Positions 28,166 through 36,738 of a DNA stretch of 64,000 nt are shown here, in pieces; the stretch's first letter is position 1; each line of letters starts with the position of its first letter. The notes below the pieces were generated by a model. It searched no databases and had not been told where the DNA came from. It worked only from the letters and a program-made list of their open reading frames with translations. The stretch spans positions 1 through 64,000 of the forward strand of contig CBFIDA010000004.1 of assembly GCA_965661085.1 (NCBI GenBank). Reading direction: 5' to 3'. A program made the translations under genes and the position numbers. This stretch comes from CBFIDA01 sp965661085. Its GTDB lineage: Bacteria; Pseudomonadota; Gammaproteobacteria; Comchoanobacterales; Comchoanobacteraceae.

Positions 28166-29611
28166 ATGACAACTGAAGATTTAGTGCACCAAACATTGTT
28201 TGCCCATTCAGACTTTTCGGTAGATTGTTTGCAGCCAATGTTGCAGGCACATTGGCACCAGGGGATGGATGCAATGGATTTGTATTTACAGCATCTTACT
28301 AAAGAACAATGGCTTGTGGAGAATGGCAGCATCAAAAAGTGTTTGTTTGACATCGACTGTGGTGCTGGATTTCAGGTGTTTTCTGGTTTGAGTCATTTGC
28401 ACACATCGACACAAATGATGACACGCGCTGGTCTCGAACGTTCTTTACAACAAATTTGTGCTGTTGTGCAAAATCAAAATGGTATGTGTCATGTTCATGC
28501 TGCCAATGATGAAAGCATCACGCAGCAGGTATATGCTTCTGTACCATTGATCGATGCCTGGACATTGGATGAAAAAAAGACATTCTTGTTGACGCTCTAC
28601 GATGAATTGGTGTGTATGGCCCCACACCTGTGCCAGTCATCTCTCAGGTTGAGTTTAGAGGATGCCTGCATATGGGTTATGGATCATGAGGGGCATTGTG
28701 CCATGGACATTCGGCCCATGGTAAGATTTGATGTCCATGTGGTATTGAAAAAAAACAATCGATCTGAAGTAGGGCATGCGGGTGCAGGTGGTCGTATGAC
28801 ACTTGATGCATTCAAAAAAAGCGGAAAAGCCACTGATGCTTTAAAAGAATCAGTCCGTTTGGCTTTGTTGAATTTTGAGGCAGACCATGCACCTGCAGGG
28901 CAAATGCCTGTGGTGTTGGGCTCTGGTTTTACTGGCGTGTTGCTTCACGAAGCGATTGGTCATGGTCTTGAAGCCGACTTCATACGTAAAGGGTCTTCGT
29001 GTTTTACGGCACTGATGGGAGAAAAAGTGGCTGCCAGTGGTTGTCATATCGTTGATCAAGGCAATTTAAAAGATGCGCGTGGATCATTGAATGTTGATGA
29101 TGAAGGCACATCAACGCAATGTACAGATCTCATTGTGGATGGGCGTGTTGCTGGCTTTATGTTTGACAAGCACAATGCTCGATTGATGTCCACTGCCACG
29201 ACAGGCAATGGCAGAAGAGAATCCTACGCACATCCAGTTTTGCCACGCATGACCAATACATATATGAGGCCTGGTTCGTACCACCAAGAAGAAATGGTGG
29301 CATCGTTGTCAGAGGGCATTCTCGCGCTTCAATTTGGCGGCGGTCAAGTTGACATCGTAACAGGTCAATTTGTCTTTTCTGCCACAGAGTGTTATGCCAT
29401 TGAGCATGGTAAAGTCACACGTCCTCTGAAAGGTGTGACATTGTGTGGCAACGGCTTTGAAACATTGCAAAGTATCAGAATGGTTGGGCAAGATTTGGCC
29501 ATGGATCCAGGTGTGGCCATTTGTGGTAAAGCTGGACAAAGTGTGCCAGTGACAGTTGGGCAGCCATCGGTTTTGATTGGCGCCTTGGGTGTGGGAGGCA
29601 CAGAAGTATGA
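28166..29611 (+). CDS. tldD: Metalloprotease TldD
   Basis: A 481-residue TldD, the zinc-binding half of the TldD/TldE protease, which trims peptides such as microcin precursors and CcdA. The signature HEAIGHGLEAD (HExxxH) carries the metal ligands, followed by RKGSSCF, GTSTQCTDLIVDGRVAGFM, GNGRRESYAHPVLPRMTNTYMRPG and the C-terminal GCGNGFETLQSIRMVG-like region. AGGAGG lies just upstream of the ATG. In E. coli it is also downstream of mreBCD, with yhdE, rng and yhdP in between, which are absent here. tldE (pmbA) is not in the window. Confidence 0.96.
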   Translation: MTTEDLVHQTLFAHSDFSVDCLQPMLQAHWHQGMDAMDLYLQHLTKEQWLVENGSIKKCLFDIDCGAGFQVFSGLSHLHTSTQMMTRAGLERSLQQICAVVQNQNGMCHVHAANDESITQQVYASVPLIDAWTLDEKKTFLLTLYDELVCMAPHLCQSSLRLSLEDACIWVMDHEGHCAMDIRPMVRFDVHVVLKKNNRSEVGHAGAGGRMTLDAFKKSGKATDALKESVRLALLNFEADHAPAGQMPVVLGSGFTGVLLHEAIGHGLEADFIRKGSSCFTALMGEKVAASGCHIVDQGNLKDARGSLNVDDEGTSTQCTDLIVDGRVAGFMFDKHNARLMSTATTGNGRRESYAHPVLPRMTNTYMRPGSYHQEEMVASLSEGILALQFGGGQVDIVTGQFVFSATECYAIEHGKVTRPLKGVTLCGNGFETLQSIRMVGQDLAMDPGVAICGKAGQSVPVTVGQPSVLIGALGVGGTEV

Positions 29612-29723
29612 AGTCAAGCAATGATGGCAGTTTCACATTGGCCTTTGACAAAATCCAGTGGCGTATGATGGGTGTGTTTTTCCGTATTTGACATTTTTTT
29701 TAGAAAAAGGCACGCCCACATGC

Positions 29724-29753
29724 TTGACAGTCTAATATTAAAATTGCTATAAA
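29724..29753 (+). promoter_or_regulatory. Sigma70-type promoter for the HU gene
   Basis: Perfect TTGACA (29724-29729), 18-base spacer, TATAAA (29748-29753), about 50 bases before the HU ATG. The region between tldD and HU (29612-29803) is AT-rich and holds nothing else recognised. Confidence 0.65.
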
Positions 29754-29803
29754 TGCAGGGTCCACATTGTGTGGTTCCAATGGTTCAAATATAGGGGTAA
29801 ACT

Positions 29804-30094
29804 ATGTCATCACCAACAATCAATAAAACTGAATTGGCAAGAAAAGTTGCCGAAAGCATGAATGGCACGCTTCAGCAAGGCTCTGAATCTTTGGCCGCTG
29901 TCTTAGATTCTATTGCAGATTGTTTGTGTGATGGGTATGACATCTCATTGGTTGGATTTGGTACTTTCAAAGTTCAAGAAAGAGCTGCCAGAGATGGTAG
30001 AAACCCACAAACTGGTGAAGTCATCAAGATCGCTGCAAGTAAAACAGTTCGAGTGAAAATTGGTAAAGCACTCAAAGAACGTCTTAACGACTGA
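29804..30094 (+). CDS. HU-family DNA-binding protein
   Basis: A 96-residue HU/IHF-fold protein: NKTELARKVAESMNGTLQQGSESLAAVLDSIADCL, then ISLVGFGTFKVQERAARDGRNPQTGEVIKIAASKTVRVKIGKALKE, with the intact proline-tipped arm (GRNPQTGE). Placed before two tRNAs and ppiD, as hupB is before ppiD in many gammaproteobacteria, so hupB-like. Distinct from ihfA at 4821. It compacts and bends DNA without strong sequence preference. Confidence 0.95.
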   Translation: MSSPTINKTELARKVAESMNGTLQQGSESLAAVLDSIADCLCDGYDISLVGFGTFKVQERAARDGRNPQTGEVIKIAASKTVRVKIGKALKERLND

Positions 30095-30105
30095 CGTTGA
30101 TTTTT

Positions 30106-30178
30106 GGGTACTTAGCTCAGCTGGTAGAGCGTCGCCCTTACAAGGCGAATGTCGGGGGTTCGATCCCCTCAGTACCCA
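30106..30178 (+). tRNA. tRNA-Val (anticodon TAC)
   Basis: 73 bases. Acceptor GGGTACT pairs with AGTACCC, D-arm with AGCTCAGCTGGTAGAGC, anticodon stem TCGCC/GGCGA around loop CTTACAA, giving TAC, T-arm GGGGGTTCGATCCCC. Discriminator A, CCA not encoded. It begins 11 bases behind the HU stop. Confidence 0.96.
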
Positions 30179-30191
30179 TTCAAAGTTACGC

Positions 30192-30268
30192 GGAGTGGTA
30201 GTTCAGCTGGTTAGAATACCGGCCTGTCACGCCGGGGGTCGCGGGTTCGAATCCCGTCCACTCCGCCA
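30192..30268 (+). tRNA. tRNA-Asp (anticodon GTC)
   Basis: 77 bases including an encoded CCA. Acceptor GGAGTGG pairs with CCACTCC, anticodon stem CCGGC/GCCGG around loop CTGTCAC, giving GTC, T-arm GCGGGTTCGAATCCCGT. Discriminator G. Together with tRNA-Val it forms a tandem between the HU gene and ppiD. Confidence 0.97.
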
Positions 30269-30289
30269 CTTTTGAAAGGAGCATCGGCA

Positions 30290-32116
30290 GTGCTTGATCT
30301 TCTTAGAAATAGATTGTCCAAAAGCATTGTCTTTGTCATCATTGGCATGCTCATTTTATCTTTTGCCATCTGGGGGCTCTCAGGCCCGGGATCTGGCAAA
30401 AGTACCGACTCTGATCTTATTTACTACAATAAAACACCCATTTCAGTGGGGTTGCTGCAAAAAAAATTCCTCGATGCCTTCTCGCAACTCAGTCCTGCAG
30501 AACGTTTGCAACTGAAAGGCTCTCCTCGTTTACAAAAAGTGGTCGAACGGCAACTTTTGAATGCCATGGTTACAGAATACCAACTTGGCCAATTCATGCA
30601 GGCCAACAATTACCACGTTGGCACCACCTTACTGCAGCAACAGATTGCATCAGATCCACGTTTTGTAATCGATGAACAATTTTCACCCCAGCGGTTCAAA
30701 TCATATTTGAAGCAACACCGTATCTCCCAATCATTTTTTGCAGATGATCAAAAAAGAATCATGGTCGAAGGGATGCTGCGGCATTATTTGTCTGCATCCA
30801 AGCCAACCCTCAGGCAACGACAAAAACATCTTTTATCTTTTCTTGGTCAGCAACGTGTGTATGATCAATACACCATTGAGCCTCATAAACCTACCGTTTT
30901 GTCTGAAAATGAAATCAAAGCTTATTATGTGCAACACTCAGAGTCATTCAGGCTACCACCATCCGTGAGCATTCGTTATGTTCTTTTGTCTGCAGACGAC
31001 ATGGTCCGTCGCGCCAATCCCACCCCCGAAGCACTGAAGGTGTTCTACCACACGAACGAACAATGGTATCAATTGCCCGCATCTGTACACATGAAAAAGT
31101 TATTGTTGGTGCGTAAATCACATCATGCACCGATGGATGCGATGCTTGCGAAACATCTCAAGACATCAACCATGAAGGATGAGGCCAAGTCAGCATTGCT
31201 GAAGGATTATCAGGTGGATCGTGTGGTTGCAAACAAACAGTATGCGAAGCGGGGATTGGCCACCAATTTGCGCCAAGTCGTTGACCAGGCACCCCTTGGA
31301 CAATGGGTGCGATATCAAACATCCTCTGGTTCAGTCAAGTTGTTGTTGGTGTCAAAACGCCAACCAGAATCGATTGCACCTTACCACACGATTTTAAAAC
31401 GCGTGCGATCCGATTATATTCATCACATTGTCCAGCAACAATATTTTGATTTGGTTAATCAGTTGAAGGATAAGGCCTACAATGCCCCGAATGCATTGAC
31501 ACCATTGGCAAACTTTTTAAATACAAAAGTGCAGTCTATCACAGTGGTTCAAAATGAAACCACCTCTCCATCATGGTTGTCTGATCCGACCATTCAATCT
31601 TTTCTCTTCAGCCCAAAAACAAGAAAAAAAACAAACAGTCCAGTTTTTGAATTGAAAGGCAATCGTGTTGTCGTGTTGCAAGTGATTGAAAAACACCCCA
31701 AACGTTTGCAGGCGTTGTCTCAGGTGAGTGATCAGATTCGACATCGCTTGGTGACTGAAAAATGGGGTGCTGCAGCCAAGAAGATTGCCATGGATGTCAA
31801 ACATGCTTTGATGAACGCGTCAGCATTGTCCATAAGACATGGCCTCAAATTTTCTGAAAATAAAACCATGTCTGGCTTGCCACAATTCAGCGACAGCTCG
31901 GCTGATCATCAAAAAAAGACACTGGTTTTTGGTTTGGATTTTAAGCATGATCATGGTATCGGCATGATGCAGGTTGATGCGCATCGTTTTTTGGTGGTGA
32001 AATTAAAGGCCATTCATCTGATGCAACCACAGAAAGACAAAAACGTTCAGCCGGCTGGGGCCCGGTGGCTCGATGATTTCACCATGAAATACACCATGCT
32101 TCACGATGCAACATAA
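30290..32116 (+). CDS. ppiD: Periplasmic folding chaperone PpiD (SurA_N/parvulin type)
   Basis: A 608-residue protein anchored by one N-terminal membrane segment (RLSKSIVFVIIGMLILSFAIWGLSG) with a large periplasmic part. I chose the GTG at 30290 because AAAGGAG lies seven bases upstream. The SurA_N-like region (about 35-190) includes VVERQLLNAMVTEYQLGQFMQ and RFKSYLKQHRISQSFF. The central parvulin domain is degenerate: no HIL or GGDLG motif, only a trace in PLGQWVRYQTSSGSVKLLLVSKR. That fits the E. coli protein, which acts as a chaperone at the Sec exit rather than as an isomerase. Position after HU and tRNAs supports the call. Confidence 0.9.
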   Translation: MLDLLRNRLSKSIVFVIIGMLILSFAIWGLSGPGSGKSTDSDLIYYNKTPISVGLLQKKFLDAFSQLSPAERLQLKGSPRLQKVVERQLLNAMVTEYQLGQFMQANNYHVGTTLLQQQIASDPRFVIDEQFSPQRFKSYLKQHRISQSFFADDQKRIMVEGMLRHYLSASKPTLRQRQKHLLSFLGQQRVYDQYTIEPHKPTVLSENEIKAYYVQHSESFRLPPSVSIRYVLLSADDMVRRANPTPEALKVFYHTNEQWYQLPASVHMKKLLLVRKSHHAPMDAMLAKHLKTSTMKDEAKSALLKDYQVDRVVANKQYAKRGLATNLRQVVDQAPLGQWVRYQTSSGSVKLLLVSKRQPESIAPYHTILKRVRSDYIHHIVQQQYFDLVNQLKDKAYNAPNALTPLANFLNTKVQSITVVQNETTSPSWLSDPTIQSFLFSPKTRKKTNSPVFELKGNRVVVLQVIEKHPKRLQALSQVSDQIRHRLVTEKWGAAAKKIAMDVKHALMNASALSIRHGLKFSENKTMSGLPQFSDSSADHQKKTLVFGLDFKHDHGIGMMQVDAHRFLVVKLKAIHLMQPQKDKNVQPAGARWLDDFTMKYTMLHDAT

Positions 32117-32612
32117 ACCTGAGCATCTGGTGCTTGTGTGTGTGGCATCACAAAAAATCATGGTGATGAATGCCGAACGACAACTCATCTTCGAAGCAAG
32201 CTGCTCTACAGCAAAAAATGGTTTAGGCCAACTGTTTGGCAGCCATTGTACGCCAGTGGGCAAACATCATATTGTGGCCATCGCAGGGATCAATGCGCCA
32301 ATGGCGACCCAGTTTAAGGCAAGAATTCCTTTAACAAAGGCTGCCGAACAACTCATTCACAGTGATCCAATCACTTCACGTGTTTTCTGGTTGGCCGGTT
32401 CTGAGTATGGTACAAACCGAGGTGGTGATGTGGATACGAAAGTGCGGCGCATTTACATCCATGGCACAACCGAAGTTGAGGCACTTGGCACGGCTTGCTC
32501 ACTCGGGTGTGTGCGTGTCGCGCCTGAGGTTGCCATCAAGCTCCATCAATGGGTTCAGTTGGGCACATGTGTTGAAATTCAAGCACACCATTCATTTGAA
32601 TTGAAGCCATGA
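32106..32612 (+). CDS. YkuD-fold L,D-transpeptidase-family protein without signal peptide
   Basis: A 168-residue protein consisting of one YkuD domain. The catalytic motif is complete: IYIHGTTE (His near 119) and TACSLGCVRV (Cys 135). Enzymes of this fold make L,D cross-links in peptidoglycan, attach lipoprotein, or act as L,D-carboxypeptidases. No signal peptide or membrane segment is visible, so it may be cytoplasmic, like the ElsL/LdtK L,D-carboxypeptidase of Acinetobacter that recycles murein peptides; this role is inference. The ATG lies inside the 3' end of ppiD (11-base overlap), so the two are coupled. Confidence 0.85.
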   Translation: MQHKPEHLVLVCVASQKIMVMNAERQLIFEASCSTAKNGLGQLFGSHCTPVGKHHIVAIAGINAPMATQFKARIPLTKAAEQLIHSDPITSRVFWLAGSEYGTNRGGDVDTKVRRIYIHGTTEVEALGTACSLGCVRVAPEVAIKLHQWVQLGTCVEIQAHHSFELKP

Positions 32613-32629
32613 ATGTGGGCAGGATGCAT

Positions 32630-33658
32630 CTACCAGTGTAGAATGATTTTGCCAGATTGCCCAGTCAAACCAAGTTCAAAGGCTTGCTCAAAATCTTCAT
32701 AAGAAAATTCATGCGTGATGATTTGGCTGAGATTCAATCCCGAGTCAATGAGGGCTTTCATTTTATACCATGTTTCCATCATTTCTCTGCCATAAATGCC
32801 TTTGACCCTGATGCCTTTAAAAATGAGATCGTTCAAATCGATGTCGATGACATCAGGAAACAAGCCCAGAAGTGCGATTTTGCCACCATTGACGCTGTAA
32901 TGAATCAAGGTTTGTAAGGCATCTTTATGGCCAGAGATTTCAAGTCCCACATCAAAACCCTCCTCCATGCGCAGTGATGCCATCAAATCATTCAGGTGAT
33001 CATGTGCCGGGTCAAAAACATGTTGGATACCACAATTGGAAGCAAGCTTACGTCTGTAAGGATTCGGATCAGAAATGACAACATTTCTAGCACCTGTCAT
33101 CTGGCAAATCATTGCAGCCATGATGCCAATGGGGCCTGCACCCGTAATCAGTACGTCTTCAGCAATGGTGTTGAATGCCAGTGCTGTGTGCAGTGCATTA
33201 CCAAAAGGGTCCATGATGGCCCCGATTGAACCACAGAAAGTGTCATCAAGTGGTACAATGTTTTGACTGGGCATGACAATGTATTCTGCAAATGCTCCAG
33301 GAATGTTGACACCAATACCTTTGGTGTAAGGACAAATATGCTCTCTACCTGCATGACAATTTCTGCACTGATGACATGCGATATGTCCTTCAGCACTCAC
33401 GCGTTGTCCAATTTTAAGTCTAGATGAAGCAAGGGGGCCCATGTCAACGATCACACCAGAAAACTCATGTCCAATATGCATAGGGGTTGGAATGGTATTC
33501 TGTGCCCACTTGTCCCAATCGTAAATGTGTAAATCGGTACCACAGATTGCGGTATGTTTGATTTGGATCAAAACATCCCTTGGGTCTTTGATGGTGGGCC
33601 GATCTACGGTTTGTAATTTAAGACCTTTGGCGCGTTCGGCTTTGACAAGCGCTTTCAT
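32630..33658 (-). CDS. tdh: L-threonine 3-dehydrogenase
   Basis: A 342-residue zinc medium-chain dehydrogenase that oxidises threonine to 2-amino-3-ketobutyrate with NAD. The catalytic zinc site is in AICGTDLHIYDWDKWAQ and HIGHEFSGVI; the structural zinc cysteines are in ACHQCRNCHAGREHIC; the NAD-binding turn is ITGAGPIGIMAAMICQMTGARNVVISDPNPYR. E. coli Tdh has 341 residues. It starts two bases after the kbl stop, the conserved kbl-tdh operon for converting threonine to glycine and acetyl-CoA. Confidence 0.97.
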   Translation of the reverse strand: MKALVKAERAKGLKLQTVDRPTIKDPRDVLIQIKHTAICGTDLHIYDWDKWAQNTIPTPMHIGHEFSGVIVDMGPLASSRLKIGQRVSAEGHIACHQCRNCHAGREHICPYTKGIGVNIPGAFAEYIVMPSQNIVPLDDTFCGSIGAIMDPFGNALHTALAFNTIAEDVLITGAGPIGIMAAMICQMTGARNVVISDPNPYRRKLASNCGIQHVFDPAHDHLNDLMASLRMEEGFDVGLEISGHKDALQTLIHYSVNGGKIALLGLFPDVIDIDLNDLIFKGIRVKGIYGREMMETWYKMKALIDSGLNLSQIITHEFSYEDFEQAFELGLTGQSGKIILHW

Positions 33659-33660
33659 AA

Positions 33661-34875
33661 TTAGACCTCAATGTTATCAGGATGGATGTTGAACGTTGTG
33701 GCGAGTTCAGAAAAAACGCTAAGGCTCGCTGCCATCTGCGCTTCTGTATGGGCAGCTGACATTTGAAGCCGAATGCGTGCTTGATTTTTTGGGACAACAG
33801 GATAACTGAAGTCAATCGCCAGGATGCCTCGAGAAAGTAGGGCTTGGCTGAGTTTCTTCGCCAATACTGCATCACCCAGCATGATTGGAATGATGGGATG
33901 AGTGCCGGGTATCAATCGATATCCAATATTTTTTAGGCCATCACGCATCACATTTGTATTGTGTTGCAATTGTTGAATGCATTCAGGGTGTGCTTGTACG
34001 TAACGCACTGCGGCCAATGAGGCTGCAGTGATGCTGGGTGCCATGGCATTTGAAAAGAGATAGGGGCGAGAACGTTGGCGTAACATTTCAACAATGGGTT
34101 TGGAAGCACACACGTATCCCCCTGATGCGCCTCCCAAAGCTTTGCCAAATGTCCCAGTAATGATGTCAATTTTTCCAAAGACATTGCAATATTCCGCAGT
34201 GCCTCGACCTTGACTGCCAACAAAACCAGTTGCGTGGCAATCATCCACCATGAGGAGCGCACCGTGCTTTTCTGCAATACGGTGCATGGTTGCCAGGTCA
34301 GCAATCACGCCGTCCATTGAGAAAACCCCATCCGTAGCAATCAGTATATGCCGAGCACCATCGGCACGGGCTTGTGCACATTGTTGGGACAAGTCCTCTA
34401 TGTCTTGGTGTTTGAATCTGTAACGTTTGGCCTTGCAAAGTCGAATGCCATCGATGATGCTGGCATGATTGAGTGTATCACTGATGATGGCATCTTGTGC
34501 TGTCAGAAGTGTTTCAAAAAGCCCCCCATTGGCATCGAAGCACGAACTGTAAAGAATACAGTCTTCAGTGCCTGAAAAGTCTGCCATGGCTTGTTCAAGG
34601 GCTTTGTGAGGCGTTTGAGTGCCACAAATAAAACGGACGGATGACATGCCGAGGCCATAATCATCCAATGCTTTTTTCGCTGCTGTAATGAGGGCAGGGT
34701 GATTGGAAAGTCCAAGATAGTTGTTGGCACAAAAGTTGATCATGCGTTTGTTTTCAGAAGTGATAACGTTGATGTCTTGGGGTGAATCCAAGATTGTTTC
34801 GTCCTTAAACAGAGACGCATTTTTCATTTCAGCCAGTTGTTCAGAAACCTGCTCAAGAAAAAGATGTTTGGCCAT
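33661..34875 (-). CDS. kbl: 2-amino-3-ketobutyrate coenzyme A ligase (glycine C-acetyltransferase)
   Basis: A 404-residue PLP-dependent alpha-oxoamine synthase. The PLP lysine lies in ITGTFGKALGGASGGYV, preceded by LMVDDCHATGFVGSQGRG (Asp and His around the cofactor) and SDTLNHASIIDGIRLCKA. It splits 2-amino-3-ketobutyrate with CoA into glycine and acetyl-CoA. Full length (E. coli 398). First gene of kbl-tdh, divergent from the mscS-type gene with about 100 bases between them. Confidence 0.97.
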   Translation of the reverse strand: MAKHLFLEQVSEQLAEMKNASLFKDETILDSPQDINVITSENKRMINFCANNYLGLSNHPALITAAKKALDDYGLGMSSVRFICGTQTPHKALEQAMADFSGTEDCILYSSCFDANGGLFETLLTAQDAIISDTLNHASIIDGIRLCKAKRYRFKHQDIEDLSQQCAQARADGARHILIATDGVFSMDGVIADLATMHRIAEKHGALLMVDDCHATGFVGSQGRGTAEYCNVFGKIDIITGTFGKALGGASGGYVCASKPIVEMLRQRSRPYLFSNAMAPSITAASLAAVRYVQAHPECIQQLQHNTNVMRDGLKNIGYRLIPGTHPIIPIMLGDAVLAKKLSQALLSRGILAIDFSYPVVPKNQARIRLQMSAAHTEAQMAASLSVFSELATTFNIHPDNIEV

Positions 34876-34978
34876 ATTGCAAAAGCTCTAAAAAGTCATA
34901 TTGTATCGAATCTGGCCATGCATTACAATTGAGTGATGTTGCACGCGGTTTGCAATGTGACATCAATCAGGAGTTTTT

Positions 34979-36070
34979 ATGGACACGCTTCAACGCATTC
35001 AGGATGCCATGTTGATATTTTTGGATCAGGAGTATTGGTTGGTCAGCCTTTTTCTTGTGGTCTTCGCAACGGCATTGTTGACCTATGTCGCCAAGAAAGC
35101 TTTTTCAAAGCATGTCAAGCATGACCACATTGACCCCATAGATCCATTTCAATTGATTGTGATCAAGTCGGCTTATAAACCCTTCTTGGCGATGATATGG
35201 ATTGTTGGATTGTTCTTGGCATTTTGGATGATCAAAGATTATGCCACAGGCAATGTCATCTGGACTGTTGTACCGGTGATTAAAAACGTGGCCATCATCA
35301 TGATCCTTGTTTGGTTTGCCAATCGTGCGATCAAAGGCTTCCAATGTCACTATGTCCACAAGAGTGAAAAGCAACAAACCAAGCTTGATGTCACCAGCAC
35401 CCATGCCATTGCACAGTTGATGAAGATCTCTGTGCTCATTACCGCGGCATTGTCGATCATGAGACAGTTCAATGTTGACATCACTGCACTCTTGACTTTC
35501 GGGGGTATAGGGGGTGTTGGTTTGGCTTTTGCTGCCAAGGATTTATTGGCCAACTTTTTCGGTGGTTTTATGATATTTTTTGATCGTCCATTTGAAGTTG
35601 GCGATTGGATACGATCACCAGATAAAGAAATAGAGGGTACCGTTGAATATATTGGCTGGCGTGTCACACAAATACGCACATTTGATAAGCGTCCACGTTA
35701 TGTGCCCAATAATATTTTCTTATCAATCGTGTTGGACAATCCTTCCCGCATGAAAAATAGGCGAATCAAGGCACAATTTGGTTTGCGGTATGACGATGCT
35801 GCCAAAGTCAATATGATATTGAAGGATGTTGAGTCCATGCTCCGGCATCATGTTGAGATCGATGCCACCCAAACACTGATGGTCAATTTGATTCATTTTG
35901 GCGATTCCAGTTTGGACATATTGGTTTATACGTTTACGAAGACCGTCAACTGGGTAAAGTTTCAAGCTGTCCAACAAGACGTGTTTTTGAAGATTTTAGA
36001 AATTGTTACGAAACATGGTGCGCAGTGTGCGTACCCAACAAGACAACTGATCACTGATCAACCTTTGTGA
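34979..36070 (+). CDS. Small-conductance mechanosensitive channel (MscS family)
   Basis: A 363-residue membrane protein with about four N-terminal membrane segments followed by the MscS pore helix and beta domain: LLTFGGIGGVGLAFAAKDLLANFFGGFMIFFDRPFEVGDWI, then GTVEYIGWRVTQIRTFDKRPRYVPNNIFLS and the alpha/beta vestibule. These channels open on membrane tension to release osmolytes in the inner membrane. AGGAG lies upstream of the ATG. It stands alone, divergent from kbl-tdh and convergent with the phosphoribosyltransferase gene. Confidence 0.94.
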   Translation: MDTLQRIQDAMLIFLDQEYWLVSLFLVVFATALLTYVAKKAFSKHVKHDHIDPIDPFQLIVIKSAYKPFLAMIWIVGLFLAFWMIKDYATGNVIWTVVPVIKNVAIIMILVWFANRAIKGFQCHYVHKSEKQQTKLDVTSTHAIAQLMKISVLITAALSIMRQFNVDITALLTFGGIGGVGLAFAAKDLLANFFGGFMIFFDRPFEVGDWIRSPDKEIEGTVEYIGWRVTQIRTFDKRPRYVPNNIFLSIVLDNPSRMKNRRIKAQFGLRYDDAAKVNMILKDVESMLRHHVEIDATQTLMVNLIHFGDSSLDILVYTFTKTVNWVKFQAVQQDVFLKILEIVTKHGAQCAYPTRQLITDQPL

Positions 36071-36120
36071 TGCAGTGGTTCAGTCATTTGCTCGGATCTG
36101 ATTTGCCAGAAATGGCGGGA

Positions 36121-36711
36121 CTAACTGATGTTCTCTGTGGTTTGATTTTGTTGGAGGTTCTGTAGAACATCCGCAGGAATTGCATGAATGGCAGGCACGT
36201 TGCGCAACAACTCGTGGCAATCCAACCCGCATCCATAGAGGTATTGGTCACCCGTATACAAGCCAGTATATTCTGCACGTTTCAACCCTTCTGGGTGTCG
36301 ACATGGTTGTTTGTCAATGAGTACCACCGATTTCACAGATACTGCGCCTTGATCAAGACAATAGGCCTTGATCTGCGCCAACGTGATGCCTTCATCCAAC
36401 ACATCATCAATCAATAAAATGTGTTCACCCTCGATGTCTACGGTTGGTTTTGCTTTCCAAGATAGCGTATGCCCCTGTGTGCCGCCTTGATACCTTGAAG
36501 CATGGATATAGTTCATCCTCATATGGCATGTGATGTGTGGCATCAATTGACCAGTCAAATAGATGCCGCCAACAACCACACAAAGACATATGGGATTCAG
36601 GTCTGCATAGTCCTTTGAGATGGTGGTGCCCAATTGACAGATGGCCTGTTCTACTTGCGATTGAGAAAAAACCTCAATGGATTTCTTTTCAATCAATTCA
36701 ATGTTTATCAT
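36121..36711 (-). CDS. hpt: Hypoxanthine/guanine phosphoribosyltransferase
   Basis: A 196-residue type I phosphoribosyltransferase for purine salvage. The PRPP-binding loop is ILLIDDVLDEGITL, the pyrophosphate loop region is CVVVGGIYLTGQL, and VVLIDKQPCRHPEGLKRAEYTGL fits the purine-binding part of HGPRT. The 30-residue C-terminal extension is weakly similar to the family. Base specificity cannot be told. The next gene upstream on the same strand is the coiled-coil protein, 27 bases away, so they may be co-transcribed with the two-component system. Confidence 0.85.
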   Translation of the reverse strand: MINIELIEKKSIEVFSQSQVEQAICQLGTTISKDYADLNPICLCVVVGGIYLTGQLMPHITCHMRMNYIHASRYQGGTQGHTLSWKAKPTVDIEGEHILLIDDVLDEGITLAQIKAYCLDQGAVSVKSVVLIDKQPCRHPEGLKRAEYTGLYTGDQYLYGCGLDCHELLRNVPAIHAIPADVLQNLQQNQTTENIS

Positions 36712-36738
36712 GTTGTTTTCCTGGCGTGGTGTTGGGCA

